This document shows positions 51,001-63,877 of a stretch of DNA of 64,000 nucleotides, one piece after another; position 1 is the first letter of the stretch; every line of letters starts with the position of its first letter. A program made the translations under genes and the position numbers. The stretch comes from Owenia fusiformis (lineage: Eukaryota > Annelida > Polychaeta > Sabellida > Oweniidae): contig CAIIXF020000010.1 of the NCBI GenBank assembly GCA_903813345.2, positions 21,527,181 through 21,591,180 of the forward strand, read 5' to 3'. The notes beneath the pieces were generated by a model. The model searched no databases and was not told the origin of the DNA. It saw only the letters and a program-made list of their open reading frames with translations.

Positions 51001-51609
51001 ACAATAGTATGTATGCACTATTCTATCGTTTTGGAGAATTACATGTATTGTAACCGTTTGCAAGATGATGATATGAATTTATATATTCCCAAACATCCAA
51101 TATAACCTTTATCCCATACTACAAATATGTTTTTCTTTTTTTGTTCCTGAATACTTTAATTGCTTTAATTTTGACAATACATCCGTATTAACCCTGCAAG
51201 ATATTTTCTCACAAGACAACATTAGCAAGAGATTCAAAACACATCGATACAATCATAATATTTACAAGACTAAAACATCTTAGAGACCCGTTGGTATGTT
51301 TTTAAATTACGAAAGAGAATCAATATAAACATTATACAATCGAAAATACAATCATGTAATATTTTATCTGCTAAATGTTTGTTTTTCTTTGCAAAACTTA
51401 TCCGACTAAGCGCATGTCATCATCAGGTTAATGCCTTAAGTGATATAATTGAGATCGATATATGCACTTCTGTCATCCACCAATTGTACCAATTGTACGT
51501 CATTATTCAAATTTTAAAATAACCAATTCCATACACAAAATTAAAATAAGACTATCCGCACACCACGACTCAAACACAGGCAAAACTATATACATTTTCG
51601 AACAACTAA
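48067..51609. other. intergenic stretch, includes probable chitin synthase 3' UTR
   Basis: No gene seen. A minus-strand AATAAA at about 50828 is a candidate polyadenylation signal for chitin synthase. A hairpin element lies at 49153-49256. Confidence 0.4.
49153..49256. repeat. near-perfect hairpin element
   Basis: AATAACGTCATTTCT followed by GGCAATATAGTGAAATATTG on the left is repeated inverted on the right, around a centre GGGCCGAAGGCCC that is itself palindromic. It resembles the short foldback elements seen at 61.5 kb. Confidence 0.85.
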
Positions 51610-54600
51610 TTACTTTTTAGTTGATGGTTTGAGGCCGAAAAACTCCCTCGCTGATAATTTTCCTTGCTTTGCTTTTCGACTTTTCACGTGTTCATCGTAT
51701 TTATCTTTTATGTTCTTGTAAACTTGTTTTTGTTTTTGACTCGTTTTGGGGTCAATGTCCATCTTCTTCTTCTCAGTTCCCTCAACATCAACAACAGTAC
51801 TATCGACTGCCTGTGGTATGTTTGGTTCACTGAGTCGTTTCAGCAGTTCATATCTCTGCCTGAAGGCTTTTTGCAGAGTCCCCCCATACGCAAGCTTATG
51901 ACCTGGACCTGAATATTCACTTCGTGAGCGGTGACCGCTGACTGACGAAGCTCGCGATGATAGGCTGTGTTGGTCATATGACTTCCCAGTATTGCTTCCG
52001 GAAGAAGGTTGGATATCAGACGCTGCTCGTCCAGATCCATATGACCTTCTACTATCTGAGTCTCCAGCATAGCTATACCTCTGCCTTGCCTTCATAGCAG
52101 GGTGCATTCTACTGTACTGTTGGTCGCCTTGGTCCTTTTTCCTAAATATATGGGTCCCTTCTGATTGTGTATCTGCGTTGTCTGTGTTATATCCATGTGT
52201 GCTATAATCAGCCATGGGTGTCGTGGCAGAGGCGTTCGTTAGTGAATGAGCATCGAGATCTTTTGTTGAGTCTCCAACAGACATGTTGGTGCCAGTTACA
52301 CTGTAGTCCCTTGTCATGGTGTCCGTCCCAGTGACACTCTGGTTTGTTAAGGCAGTAGTAGTGCGGTTCGTTGTTGTTCCCGTCTGAGTGTTAGTATCAG
52401 TATCATACTGTGTAGAAGTCTGGTCACCTCTGCCAGTCTTTGTCATAGTCACCGAAGTATCACCCATGTGGGTAGAAGTCTTTTCGGTGGTGTCCCCTGT
52501 TAAATGTGACTCGTTAGACGGGTGGACGAATGAATCCAGTTCACTGTAAATATGACTGTCAGTATACCCAGTTGCCGTTTGAGTCATTGTAGGGGCACTT
52601 GAGTGGATACCGTAGGCAGGATGCGGATCTTCGTCAAGTCCTCGTATTCGTTGCAGCTTTTTAGATAACTCTATAGCACCTTGAATATCATCCTCAGCCT
52701 TCCAGTGTTTCCTCATGAATGGCCAATCTATCTCCGTGATAGCTACTATATGCAGTAGAGTGCCCCATCTGTGACACAACATAGAGACGAATTGAAGGAT
52801 CAGAATGATAGCGAAGAAGGTCAAGAACACCAAACCGAGGGGCTCGAAACGTTCTGCCGGTTTGCCATCAGCTCTAGGAATCTCTACGAAGATGTCTTCA
52901 AGGTCTTCTTTCATCAGTTGCATCTGGAAAATGATGATCATCCAGAGAAGGTTTAACATAGAGAAACCAAACACAACATTCCCTCTGAGATTCTTCAGAT
53001 CTTGGGCAATCTTGTCCTGATGCTGTTTGTCTTCATCAAGAGGATGCAGATATATTCGAATCAATTGTCTCCAGAAAGCTATTTCTCGTTTACCTAGAAA
53101 ATTGATAGCACCATTCCCGAGGAAGTCAATATCAATCCAGAAAGGGTTCTTAAGATTGTTACGCTGTCTCCTTGCAGTGGAGGCGTGTGACGTGGTGCTC
53201 CAGTCGGCCTGAGAGCGCAGAGATGTTGGAATGTGATGGGATGACGCCGAAGAGGCTCCGTGGTGCGACGTGCCTGTCATTGAACCCATTGTGGAACCTG
53301 CCTGCCTTGACGAGTCTATAGCTGAGCCTACTGTGGAGTACTGCAGTGTCGACTCATGTCTAGGTGTTCGTGTGCCCGCTGACTCGCCACCAGTCGAATA
53401 CTGCGTGTGTGTGTTGGTTGTAGTAAAGTTGGTATGCGATTGTGTTCCAGTTTCAGTAAATTGAGTATGTGATGGCGTCGCAGTTGTAAAATCAGTTTCA
53501 GTTCCTTCAATATGAGAGTACTGAACGGTGTTTGTATTTCCCATAGACTCCTGACCAGTAGTGTACCCGTGCGAGGTCCCACCATGTGAGGTTAGACCAG
53601 GTATTGTCATTGCAACGTCAGTGGACTCACCGTCTCTAGTGTGAGTAGTTCTCGACCATCCACTGTGAGGATGAGTTGTTCCCGACCAGCCACTTTGAGG
53701 ATGGGTACTGACCGATCCAGCGTGTGTACTACCTGCACGTGTGCTTCCTGCTTGAGTGCTCATCGCATCAAAGTGGTGAGCTGAGCGCCTTGGGTTTATC
53801 ATATCTGGAAGTTTGTCTAGGGAATTTTTCAACTCCAGGAGGATCTGTTCTGTTGTTGGGCCTTGCTGCACTGGAGCTCGCTGTCCAACCATCTGAATGT
53901 AAAAGTCCTTGACATCAGATAGTATGCGATTTAGCCCTAGCCAACCCAATAATCCCTTCTTTTCCTGTTTTCGCTTCTTTCGCTCATCTTCCTCTATCTT
54001 TTCCTGTTCAATTTCCTCCTTTGTTTTTCTCTTCGGTACCTCCCTTGTTCCCCATGATACGTTATTCATGTTACACAATGAATAGATAATAAGTAAGACA
54101 TAACCTGAAGGAATGCAAAGGAAATACAAAGCACCAGGGACAATACAGAAAAATTCCTCTGGATGAAGAACTGCAGATGTAAAGAAGAAACTTGTCAACC
54201 CTACCAAGAAAACCACATTGGGCGAAGTGATACTCTCAGTTGTGGCGTTAATAACGGTACCGACGATGACAACCATCATTACAACAGCATATATTGCACT
54301 CATTATAGTGGCAACATTAATCTGAGTTTGATCCTTGCACGACATACAAATTACCGTAAAGAAGATCGCGGGGCCTAGCGACATTAAATATGACTGCCAC
54401 AAATTGGTACCCAATACAGCATTGAAGGAACCCGCTATCATCATGACTACCGTTGCGGGCCCTAGGATAGTGGAGACAAACAACATGAATTGGTATAACA
54501 TGTAGAAATAACTGATATTGTCATTGATCCTAACGGTGTTTTCATAAGACTGGAGCAAGTCTACAATGTTCGCCAAAGTCGATGGACCCCAGCGTCTTCT

Positions 54601-54716
54601 CTGGTTGTAGAATTCGCTGAACGCCTCTGGACATTGTGTCAAGGCGTCAGAAGCGGCACAATACTCAATACGGTAGCCTTGTTGAAGCATTAGCGTACAG
54701 AGCCATCGATCCTCAC
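51610..54716 (-). CDS. CHS: chitin synthase terminal exon with two Ser/Thr-rich tracts
   Basis: A single 3107 bp exon coding 1035 residues. Order: EDRWLC and QRRRW catalytic motifs; a multi-helix membrane cluster; WGTREVP; a charged coil (EEIEQEKIEEDERKKRKQE); Ser/Thr/His/Gly tract one (about 53160-53775 in DNA); two membrane helices (about 52730-52990); Ser/Thr/Asn tract two (about 52140-52610); and a basic Lys-rich end. If the helix topology known for insect enzymes holds (five helices, outer loop, two helices), both tracts would face outside and could be O-glycosylated. That is inference. Confidence 0.9.
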
Positions 54717-57700
54717 CTAGATAATTAAAACAAATACATGTCAGTGAGTGAATTATCGCTCGGGGTTGCTATCTATATAAACTGCATATCAATGACACAC
54801 GAAATAAAATGTTTACTGAACGAAATGCAAATATTATGAAACTTTTAAGACAACATATCATAATTTCCTTTTAATCGAAATAGTATTTTCAGGATTTCAA
54901 AACTGACCGTGTTGAATCTAGACGAAATCATGGCCTGTTCTACTAACGATACGGACGAATATTCATTGGATCGCAAATGCCTTATGAGTGCACTCTTATG
55001 TTTTGAATATGGAATTGTCATTTGATCTTCTACATCTTTGTTTTTCTAATGGAGACTTTTTATTGTATCCTCGGTATCTATTTAATTTTGAGTGTGTATA
55101 CCATTAGTTTTGTTGGGAATTGGAGCATTAGTAAAATGAATATTAGCCAGGAATTTGTATGCAGACGTTTTTCAATCTTTTCATCTGTTATAATTTAACT
55201 ATATCAATGACTTCCCCGTTAAATGGGCACGTAAATATCAACAAACTAATAATATAAGTCCAGTACCTTGATCATACTGGACATAATGGGCAGCTTCCGT
55301 TGCTTTCCTAATGTAGGCCCTCATTACGTTGTCGTCCATAAGAGCAGATCCTCTGAACAGACTGAAGCACCCTGGACTACACAAAACACAGCCTAGGACG
55401 TGCTCAGCAGCCTTTTGGAGCCAATGACCAATGGCATATTCAAACTGTTGATACCATACCATGGGTCCTACAACACAATGTAAACAATGAGCTCTCAATA
55501 ACACAATACCCTTTAACCCGGGCAAACCCGTTGATGCTAGTTGATAGTATCAGAATGGTGAAATTTATGATAGATGATATTCAATATTCACGAGTACATT
55601 TATTCTCTAAATACAAAATAATTCCTCTAAAAATTGCTTTTGGATTGATGAAAAAATCGTGAGAATGATATTGGAAAAATTAATATCTAGTTTAGTATCA
55701 ACCCTTGTATTTAGCGAATTGTGTTGATATCTAAATATCATACGCTACTTTTACTGAAATTTGATTTAGGTTAAACGAGTCGATGTTAATGGAGTTCATT
55801 TGTTGAAATTACAATCTAAAACATACATTCGGATGCAATCTAGAGTGAAGATCAAGTGTCCAAAGACAATTACAGAAATGTGCTCAATTAGGCAAATGAC
55901 ATTTAAACAAATATCTGACTCTCTAGATAGAAACCTCAACAAAGTAGGTAAAATGGAGTATTTTTGTATTCTGTTATCAACAATTTATGTTAGCAACTAT
56001 TTAGACTAAATATTGATATTATCATGTCATGGTTGAAAATATTACCAAATAAAGAAGTTTTATTTAGTTCCAAAGTTTCGCATGTTATATAACCTCCACA
56101 ATCCTGTCTGGATCTGTGATTAGAGTGAGTTTCCCTTCACTGTGTTGATATCTAAATATCATACGCTACTTTTACTGAAATTTGATTTAGGTTAAACGAG
56201 TCGATGTTAATGGAGTTCATTTGTTGAAATTACAATCTAAAACATACATTCGGATGCAATCTAGAGTGAAGATCAAGTGTCCAAAGACAATTACAGAAAT
56301 GTGCTCAATTAGGCAAATGACATTTAAACAAATATCTGACTCTCTAGATAGAAACCTCAACAAAGTAGGTAAAATGGAGTATTTTTGTATTCTGTTATCA
56401 ACAATTTATGTTAGCAATTATTTAGACTAAATATTGATATTATCATGTCATGGTTGAAAATATTACCAAATAAAGAAGTTTTATTTAGTTCCAAAGTTTC
56501 GCATGTTATATAACCTCCACAATCCTGTCTGGATCTGTGATTAGAGTGAGTTTCCCTTCACAATGCGATTTATTACATGCTAGGAATGACAGAAATGAAA
56601 GGAAAATGTTGCAGCATCTCGAAAATAAAGGCAATGTGCTTGTCAAAACTGACTTAACTGACTTAAAACTGAGATGCATGTACTGTCCTCATGTTGTACT
56701 TTTTGTGTTGCATTATGGCGCAATAATGGTTTCCATAAAGCTCTTGAAATCTTGCTAAATCTCGTTTATCGTGAGATTTGCATATAAGACCTCTGGTAAC
56801 ACACCTTTCCTTCCTTTAATTGGCATATTTGAATTCAGTGAAATGTTCTCTCCCATATTAGCTTTGATTTACACAGTTATGTAACTTAAATCATTTTCCA
56901 TGACATTTGGCAGAACTTGGGCTAAATTTCCATTGATACCATGCTAAAATTCTTTAAAACATTGGATTATTTGGATGTCAACCAACATTCGCTTAAATCA
57001 CAACTTGAACATAAACAGGGTCATCAGATGGAATATCATTTTAGTTTTACAGAGATTCAACTAACACTTTTTGATAAATCATGAAATTAAGCCACTATTC
57101 CAAGATTTTAACATGTAAGTGAATGGCAGTCTAGCCCAAATTAAAAGCTGAATAAAAATTGGCAGCACTAGATTTCATTGTTTTTCTGCTATTTAGAAAC
57201 TATCCTATTCAGATACATTAGCACTCGATATGTACTTGCTATTGTACATCAATCATAATGGAAAAACTGGAATGTCTACGTAAAAAAGTTTGATCATTAG
57301 CTTGAAAGCTATCAAATGAGCTGAAACATGACTATATACAAGGTACACTAAGTGCTTGTTTCCGTTTATGCGCATTAAATTGGACGATATTATATGTATA
57401 CAGCATCACGTAATTGGATAGAATGTTCACTTTCTCTATAAGTTTGGAATCCTTTATTTTCAAGTCATAGTTACGCCATATTATAACTCAAAAGTGGAAT
57501 TCAATAGTTCAATCATATGCCCGGGGAAAAGTATTGTCATAATTTCACTTTTTAAATGGCGATTTTTATCTATTTTTATTGACAATATTTATAATATCTA
57601 TTATTTTCAAAAAACAATGAAAAACTGATAGTTTTCAACTCTTACGTATGAATGAAACGCAGTCAAGTGATATGGTGTGAATAAAGCTGTCTCGAAGTGA

Positions 57701-60700
57701 GAATTTCCGAAAATCTGCATTTTGCAGCAAGATATCCGGATTTCCGTGTGAGACTTGACGTTTTAAACAAGTGATTTGATTCGTATCTGTCAATCGCCAT
57801 AAGTGCTACACTTTCAACTTGCCCCACAAATGCAGATATCTACAGTTGTTGTAATTTATGCAGTATTATCGAAGAGTTGGGGTAAAGAATTGAAATAATC
57901 AAAAATATGTTTCAGAAACACTTTGGAGAAGATTCTGGAGAGATCTGGTGATGCGATTCGATACCAGTAAGGAGAACTCGCACCAAGAAGGCAAGTTTTT
58001 TTTAAATTAGTCGGGCTTGTCAACCTATGTTTTAGATTCAGCTTGCCAATACTTTTCCCCGGGCCTATGAGTTCAATGGTGAAACTCGAGTTCTAAACGC
58101 ATCATGGGGGACATTAGGTGTGAAACATGCAATAAGCAGGTTGACTCGGGTTTTCTACAGAGATACGACGACTTCAAAGTAAATAGAGAAAAATGATCAA
58201 AATCAATATATATGAGATGACATTGTTTGTCTAGTGCTCAGTACCTACAGTTTTCCAGTGTAGTCTCTCGTGCTTTTTGTTTTAGCAGATGTACGGTGAA
58301 TGCTGCTTTTCTCTTTAAAGTGTGCGCCTGACCCGGCTACGTATAGCACAGAGTTTATACTGGCGGATTAGACTAGTTCATTTTTTATATGTGTGTGAAA
58401 GCTTTCTCTTATTTGCGTTTTTTCGTTTAGTACGGTTTTGTTATAATTGCCGAGGTCATATAACTGGGATAAAACAATGATTATCGTTGACTGCCCACAC
58501 ACAAAACATACGTTGAGTGAACAGTGTTATTACAAACAACAGGCTTTAGAATACAAAGCGTAGTGTGATAATAAGCTGCACACTACCACTGCTGCATGTA
58601 CATATTACTAATTTACTAGGGCTCCCAAAGAGTGTATAGGGAAGTTGTGTTTGTCACTTTTAAATTTTACATTTCAAAATTGTCATTTTACATGTCATAA
58701 TTTGTTGGTTTCATTCGTTTAGCCAATCAAAACATTGTAAAACAATAAATTGTCTGTTACGTACAATCAATTTTGTTCAGTTTTGATTAGTTGTCAGAAT
58801 AAAGTTACGTTCATCTGAATCCATGTATCAAAACAAAAATCCTATTTTCACTTCAAAATACTTTAGTGAGATGAAGGCTCGGAATTGTCACATGCAATAA
58901 CTTATTGTCGTATTCGTTATTTTATCTTCTCGATAGTAGCATTTAGTCGCACATTTGATGCCAGCTCACCTTGTCGCGTACCTCTTGGGGAACCCCACAT
59001 TTATGTGTGTACTCATGGAAGTAAATTCCCCGGTGTAGCCGAGAGCCACAAACTTTTCAACAGGTTCGAAATGACCAATTTCTCTCATATATACTCTAAA
59101 TATTTTATTATTTAGCACCTACAAAGTATTGCTAATAACCATATGTAATTTCAATAAGGAAACTTATCTGGCTACATATAAATTCAATATCAACACTAGC
59201 TGTTCTCTCAACACGTCCTGGCTTACCTTGTGGTGACAAACCCTGGATTTTCGCTATTTATAGTTTATCAACACCTGGACGCATGCGCATTTTATACTTT
59301 ATCGGGCACTTATTCATTCTCATTTTTATATAAAAATGTGGTGGTATCTGCGTCCGGATTTTTGATTTTTACCTGATCCGATTGGGTGGATTCTGCCACA
59401 AGCAGCTCCCACTTTCTTATTCTTCTTCATTCTATCGATAAGCAATCTCACTGCATCCGGTTTGAAATCAATGTCTCCATCCAGTGTCAGAATGAACGTT
59501 GTCTCAGCCTAAAACACACGAGTGCATAATGAATTCGAAGGCCTAGTAAATCATCTTCAGTTTACTGTGTAAATACTCTAAGAACGCCTATTTCATGAAA
59601 TATGACGTAACTATAGCCATAAGGAACATTGAAAATGTAGAAGGGGAAATATTTAGAATGGTAATTACTTTATATAGTTATATGGAGCTTATTACACTGG
59701 CATGTAGCGGCCCTGATATCGATAAATTCTACACGCAATATAACCCGATACTACATGCTTGGTTAAAACTTTACACGAAAAAGCTTCGATATCCGGGCAT
59801 TTACTCTTACACTGAACTGAAAATAGCATCGTCTAAACGTGTATGTGTTGGCTTCCGGGTAAGTTTATCAACATTTATACTCAATTGAAAGAACAGTCGT
59901 GCTTATATCGTGTACCAGTTTGATTTATTTATATGTGTGTGTATTTATAACACGATAGCCTAGTAATACCGTGTCGTTAAAACAACTGCTAGATATCGAA
60001 CTGATGACCTGAAATTACATTATTGGACTGATCGCGCATCTGATATTAAATGATTACTTTGCATTGAATCTGATATTAACTTGCAACCCAATACCATGAC
60101 TTTACATTTGAATGATAACACGGCCTCATATTCTAATCCATTATACGTCCATTGCAGGCCAAAAATGTTTCAATGTGGATATTGTAATGCACACGAGAAT
60201 TCGATTCGTATATTGATCATACATCAATTGAACATGGAGATTTTCCTGTACACTTTTCCCAAACCTGTGGAATAGACAAGATGCGAGTAGAAATTATCTT
60301 GATTTACGTCATCAAATATTCAAAATTCATTTTTTGAAAAAATTCGAAACCATCGAATATCGCTTTCTAAGACGTGATATTCGATAGTTTAAAAGTGATA
60401 TTCGATGGTTTGTAAATTGTTTACTAAAATATGATATCTTGGTCACATATCAAATATATCATCATGTGATATTCGATCTGTATCATTGCAACCATGGGAT
60501 ATAGAGGATATCCTATGATTTATGAGAGATATGATTTTTATCCACGAATGAATATGATATCTAAAGTATGTTTCCCACATGCTCTGGTGTGTTACTTGCA
60601 AAATATGTTATAATTTTCCCCAAAAATTCAAAATTTTCCAAATTTGTTTTCAATTTTTTTCAAAAATGAAAAAGAAAATTTCCAAAACTTTTTTGTCCAC

Positions 60701-63700
60701 AATTTTTTTTCTAGATTTTTTTCACATTTTTTGCATAATTTTTTTCAGAATATTTTCAAAAAAATTTTTCAACTTTTTTTCAAAATTTTTTTACATAATT
60801 TTTTCCATAATTTTATCAAATTTTTATTTTCAGATTTTTTTTTCCAAATTTTTTTTGGGCATACTTTTTTTTCAGAATATTTTCAAAAAATTTTTTCAAT
60901 TTTTTTCAAAACTTTTTTTTCAAAATCCGAATTTATTTTTAACATTTTTTTGAGCGGGACATACGATTTATATGTCCCGGAGCTCCGTCGGAGTGGGACA
61001 CACGAAAAATATTTGCCGGATATGGGATATATTCCCGGTTGATATGCCCCTGAAACCTCATCAGGTATGGAATACTTAGAGGTTATGTCACTATCGTGGC
61101 ATATATGCCCGAGGTCTCAGTGATATATGGCCCGACCTTGGGAGGGACATTGATCTCTGAGAACCGAGGGCATATGTGCCACGATGGTGACATAAACGAT
61201 TTATAACATACCTATGATGATGTAGACTGGTCAGAGAGTACCGTTTTCTTATAGAATTGACAAACAAATGGTTTGAAAATGATTGAAACGAGTTTAGAAA
61301 AATTGCTCGCGCAGTTTTATCTTCGATTGATTGGTTATGACGTCAGCGCCTTGACCAATCAAAAAGTTAGCGGGCGCAGGCTTTTTAAAACTTATATTGG
61401 CCCGCTGTCTTGTGTACACTTTGCACTATACATCATCATAGGTATGTTATAAATATAGGTTATTTACTGGGAGGGATTGAATATGGGTTTTATTCCGAGG
61501 GACAATATGATATTGACTGAAGGGTAATATAATATTGACCGAGAGCGCAGCGACCGAGTGTCAATATCATATTGCCCAAGGTCAATATCATATTTTCCGA
61601 GGAATAAAAAAACAAAAAACATATTCAATCCTGACCAGAAATAACCCATTTATTCCATAATACATCCCTCTAGAATGTTACATTTGGATAATGCAAACGT
61701 TATATTAATAAATGCACATTGTTTGAAAAATAAAATAAATAAATAAAATAAACGGGAAACTAAAAAATAGGTCAATACGCTCCAATACGATATATCTACC
61801 TGATGGACCATAGGGACCGAAGGTAGACGTGCATATCTCACGAGGGATAAACCCCATATCCAAACCGACCGCACATATCTGCTTTATCATATACCAAGTA
61901 GTTTTCTAAAAAATTAATCTTATTTCCTTTTTTGAATTTTTGAATTTTTTTATTTTTATTCTCTACTCTACTTGTCAAAGGATAATAGACGATAAATATA
62001 TATATATAGTTTAGCATGATATTATGTACTTCTTTCTGTAACTGGCATACGATTCTAATATACATTTAGCAACACATACGTATTCCCGGGAACCATAAAT
62101 CTTTTGTGTAGGGTGTGGACATTTTTCTTTTCATTTCTCTAACATCAGATTATTTTCATAAAATCCATACAAAGTTGGGCCTAAGCCTCTATTTTCGTAC
62201 TCTGCATGTTAAGATATTTATAATGTAAAACCTAAGAGATAAATTCAATGTCTTCAGTTGAGAATAAGTATAAGGTAAAGGTGTGAATTCAGCTTGTTGT
62301 TGCACTATTTTTATAATAAACAAGGTTCGATACGCAACACTGAATAGACTGCAGTCATAGCTTAGTTGTAAAGAAAACAAAAGAAGTTGGGACGTGGTCA
62401 TGCTTGATTATGTTTATTTTATATATCACCGTTTGCATTCGTTGAAATCGGCCTGCATTGATTTCAAGAGGTGGTCGGTGTACAAGGTCATATGTTTGAG
62501 TTATTGGTTTAATGATAAATGTGACCCTTGAATGCGTTAGGCTTTATGTATGCGTGAAACAAATACTCCAATGGCCTAATCTCAATTTGCCTACAAACAA
62601 TATAACATTGAAATGATGGTCATCTGCATATTAACTTCCGCACCACACGTCTAACTTCGACACAATTCAGTAAAGTATCCAGTATCGCTTAAATCGCTAC
62701 ATGCCAGTGTTATTAGTACTGTCTGTCTCCTCCCTTTTAGGACACATTGTATATGGTAATATACAATGGCAAAGTGGGAAGCTAAGAAGACATATAAAAA
62801 ATATTCGGTCGTTCATTTATCATATCATCATAGATTACTGAAACATATAGACTAATACCGTAAAGGATATTATAAATTCTCATCCACATTTGTAAGGGTC
62901 ATACGTCCCAATTGCGATAATTAGAAATGGCCGCAGCATTAATGTGAGGGTTTTTGTAGAATCTAATTACAGGTAAGCTTAATCATTGATGTTCTCTTAT
63001 CCTGTACAGACCTGTCGGTGAAGTCGTTCATCTACTCGTTTGAAAATGTCACTTCTTGTAAAGTGGTCCAAGTTCTGATTCCGAGCACTCTTAGTTCTTT
63101 TCCTCATTGATGATATCTCTGAGCCTGCTGTCCCGGTGCTATCTTTCTTTGAGGCAGTTTCAGTTTTATTTTCCTCCATGAATTCATCTTCTCTTTGGGC
63201 CATCAGTCTGTAGCCGAGTAAGTAGTACATGTACATGCATTGCGACCATCTCTTTCTATGGCGAATCTTGTGTTTGTCTTTTATATGGACGTGCAGCGTA
63301 GAACCACCGGGAAGTATCCATACAAGTCTTCCACCATATGGCGTTGGGACCTTGGTAGGAGGTGGAAGTTTGATGGCGCTCTCGTGCACTGAACTGCCGG
63401 CCTCGTCGATGACTTCAAATAACCTCTGTACAAACATATTCGGCACGGACTCGTGGTCATCCGTCAAGTCCATAGCATCGTCGAAAAGAATATGAGCTGT
63501 GTACAAAATGAAGAAAATGTTGTAAATTCATAAATGTAGCCGCTACATAAATTAGAGTAGTCCTACCAGAGTTGCAATAAAATCAACAAGGATTCGGTAA
63601 AAGAAACATAGAAATGATCTTACTTTCAGGGATTTGAAAATTAAGGATCCAAACAACCATATTCTTTAATATTTTCACTCAATACATATATACATTAAAT

Positions 63701-63877
63701 TGCCGCTAATGTTGTACAAGCTTGTCAATTAGCTAATTGTCATTGATTGAGATTTTTTGTATTAGAAATGAATTGGTAACATGGAAAAAAATCTTACTTT
63801 CATACTCATAGTAATCGGGGTCCTTGATTCCAAAGAATTCCCTAGCATTTCTACGAGCGCATTGGTCAACGTCCATT
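51610..63877 (-). CDS. CHS: chitin synthase (animal type), 3' part
   Basis: Five phase-consistent exons: 63798-63877, 63012-63496, 59373-59508, 55267-55467, 51610-54716. The enzyme is a plasma-membrane GT2 glycosyltransferase that polymerises UDP-GlcNAc and extrudes chitin. The catalytic core is complete at its 3' side: PTPYGGRLVWILPGG and KIRHRKRWSQCMYMYYLLG, LTLDGDIDF (DGD at about 59473-59481), GAACGRIHPIGSGPMVWYQ, SPGCFSLFRG, EDRWLC (54697-54714) and QRRRW (54589-54603). A cluster of membrane helices leads to SWGTREVP (about 54035-54057), the animal chitin synthase mark. A charged helical segment, a Ser/Thr-rich tract, two more helices and a second Ser/Thr-rich tail follow. The N-terminal region, including any myosin-like head as in molluscs, lies beyond the window. 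Confidence 0.95.
55720..56561. repeat. 421 bp tandem duplication
   Basis: Copies 55720-56140 and 56141-56561 abut directly and appear almost identical (one difference noted, AACTATTT versus AATTATTT near the end of a shared 69-codon frame). They lie in the chitin synthase intron 55468-59372 and carry no recognisable element. Confidence 0.95.
57514..58069. mobile_element. hAT-type MITE
   Basis: Inverted termini CATATGCCCGGGGAAAAGTA and CATAGGCCCGGGGAAAAGTA (complement of the right end) are flanked by a perfect 8 bp duplication AGTTCAAT at 57506-57513 and 58070-58077. An 8 bp duplication with short CA-starting termini is typical of hAT elements. It is 556 bp, without a transposase. Confidence 0.85.
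60600..60955. repeat. T-rich low-complexity tract
   Basis: Runs of 5-9 T separated by CAAAA, CAGAA, CACA and similar spacers across about 350 bp. Open frames of 124-132 codons here are Phe/Ile/Lys artefacts of composition. Confidence 0.85.
61083..61190. repeat. foldback with inverted TCACYATCGTGGC arms
   Basis: TTATGTCACTATCGTGGCAT on the left and its near complement (ATGTGCCACGATGGTGACAT) on the right enclose about 60 bp. Confidence 0.75.
61200..61455. mobile_element. small element with 25 bp inverted termini
   Basis: TTTATAACATACCTATGATG on the left and its complement CATCATAGGTATGTTATAAA on the right are about 210 bp apart. No target duplication was identified, so the family is open. Confidence 0.65.
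61457..61646. repeat. foldback element with AATATGATATTGAC repeats
   Basis: The left end GGTTATTTACTGGGAGGGAT and the complement of the right end GGGTTATTTCTGGTCAGGAT frame inner inverted copies of CAATATGATATTGAC, centred on GAGCGCAGCGACCGAG. This is a complex palindrome. Confidence 0.8.

Larger units (their letters stand above)
59509..63011 (-). other. chitin synthase intron rich in repeats
   Basis: No exon is needed here: the flanking exons join in phase 0 (HRQ to AETTF). It holds GATATTCGAT-type repeats (60340-60560), a T-rich tract (60600-60950), two foldbacks (61083-61190, 61457-61646) and a small TIR element (61200-61455). Confidence 0.6.

Noticed and set aside
55800-56430. Two identical 69-codon frames
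   Set aside because: Explained by the 421 bp tandem duplication; no family resemblance.
59595-59888. 97-codon plus-strand frame
   Set aside because: Inside a chitin synthase intron, opposite strand, no motif.
60579-61042. 124- and 132-codon Phe-rich frames
   Set aside because: Pure consequence of the T-rich tract; two frames overlap with equal length.
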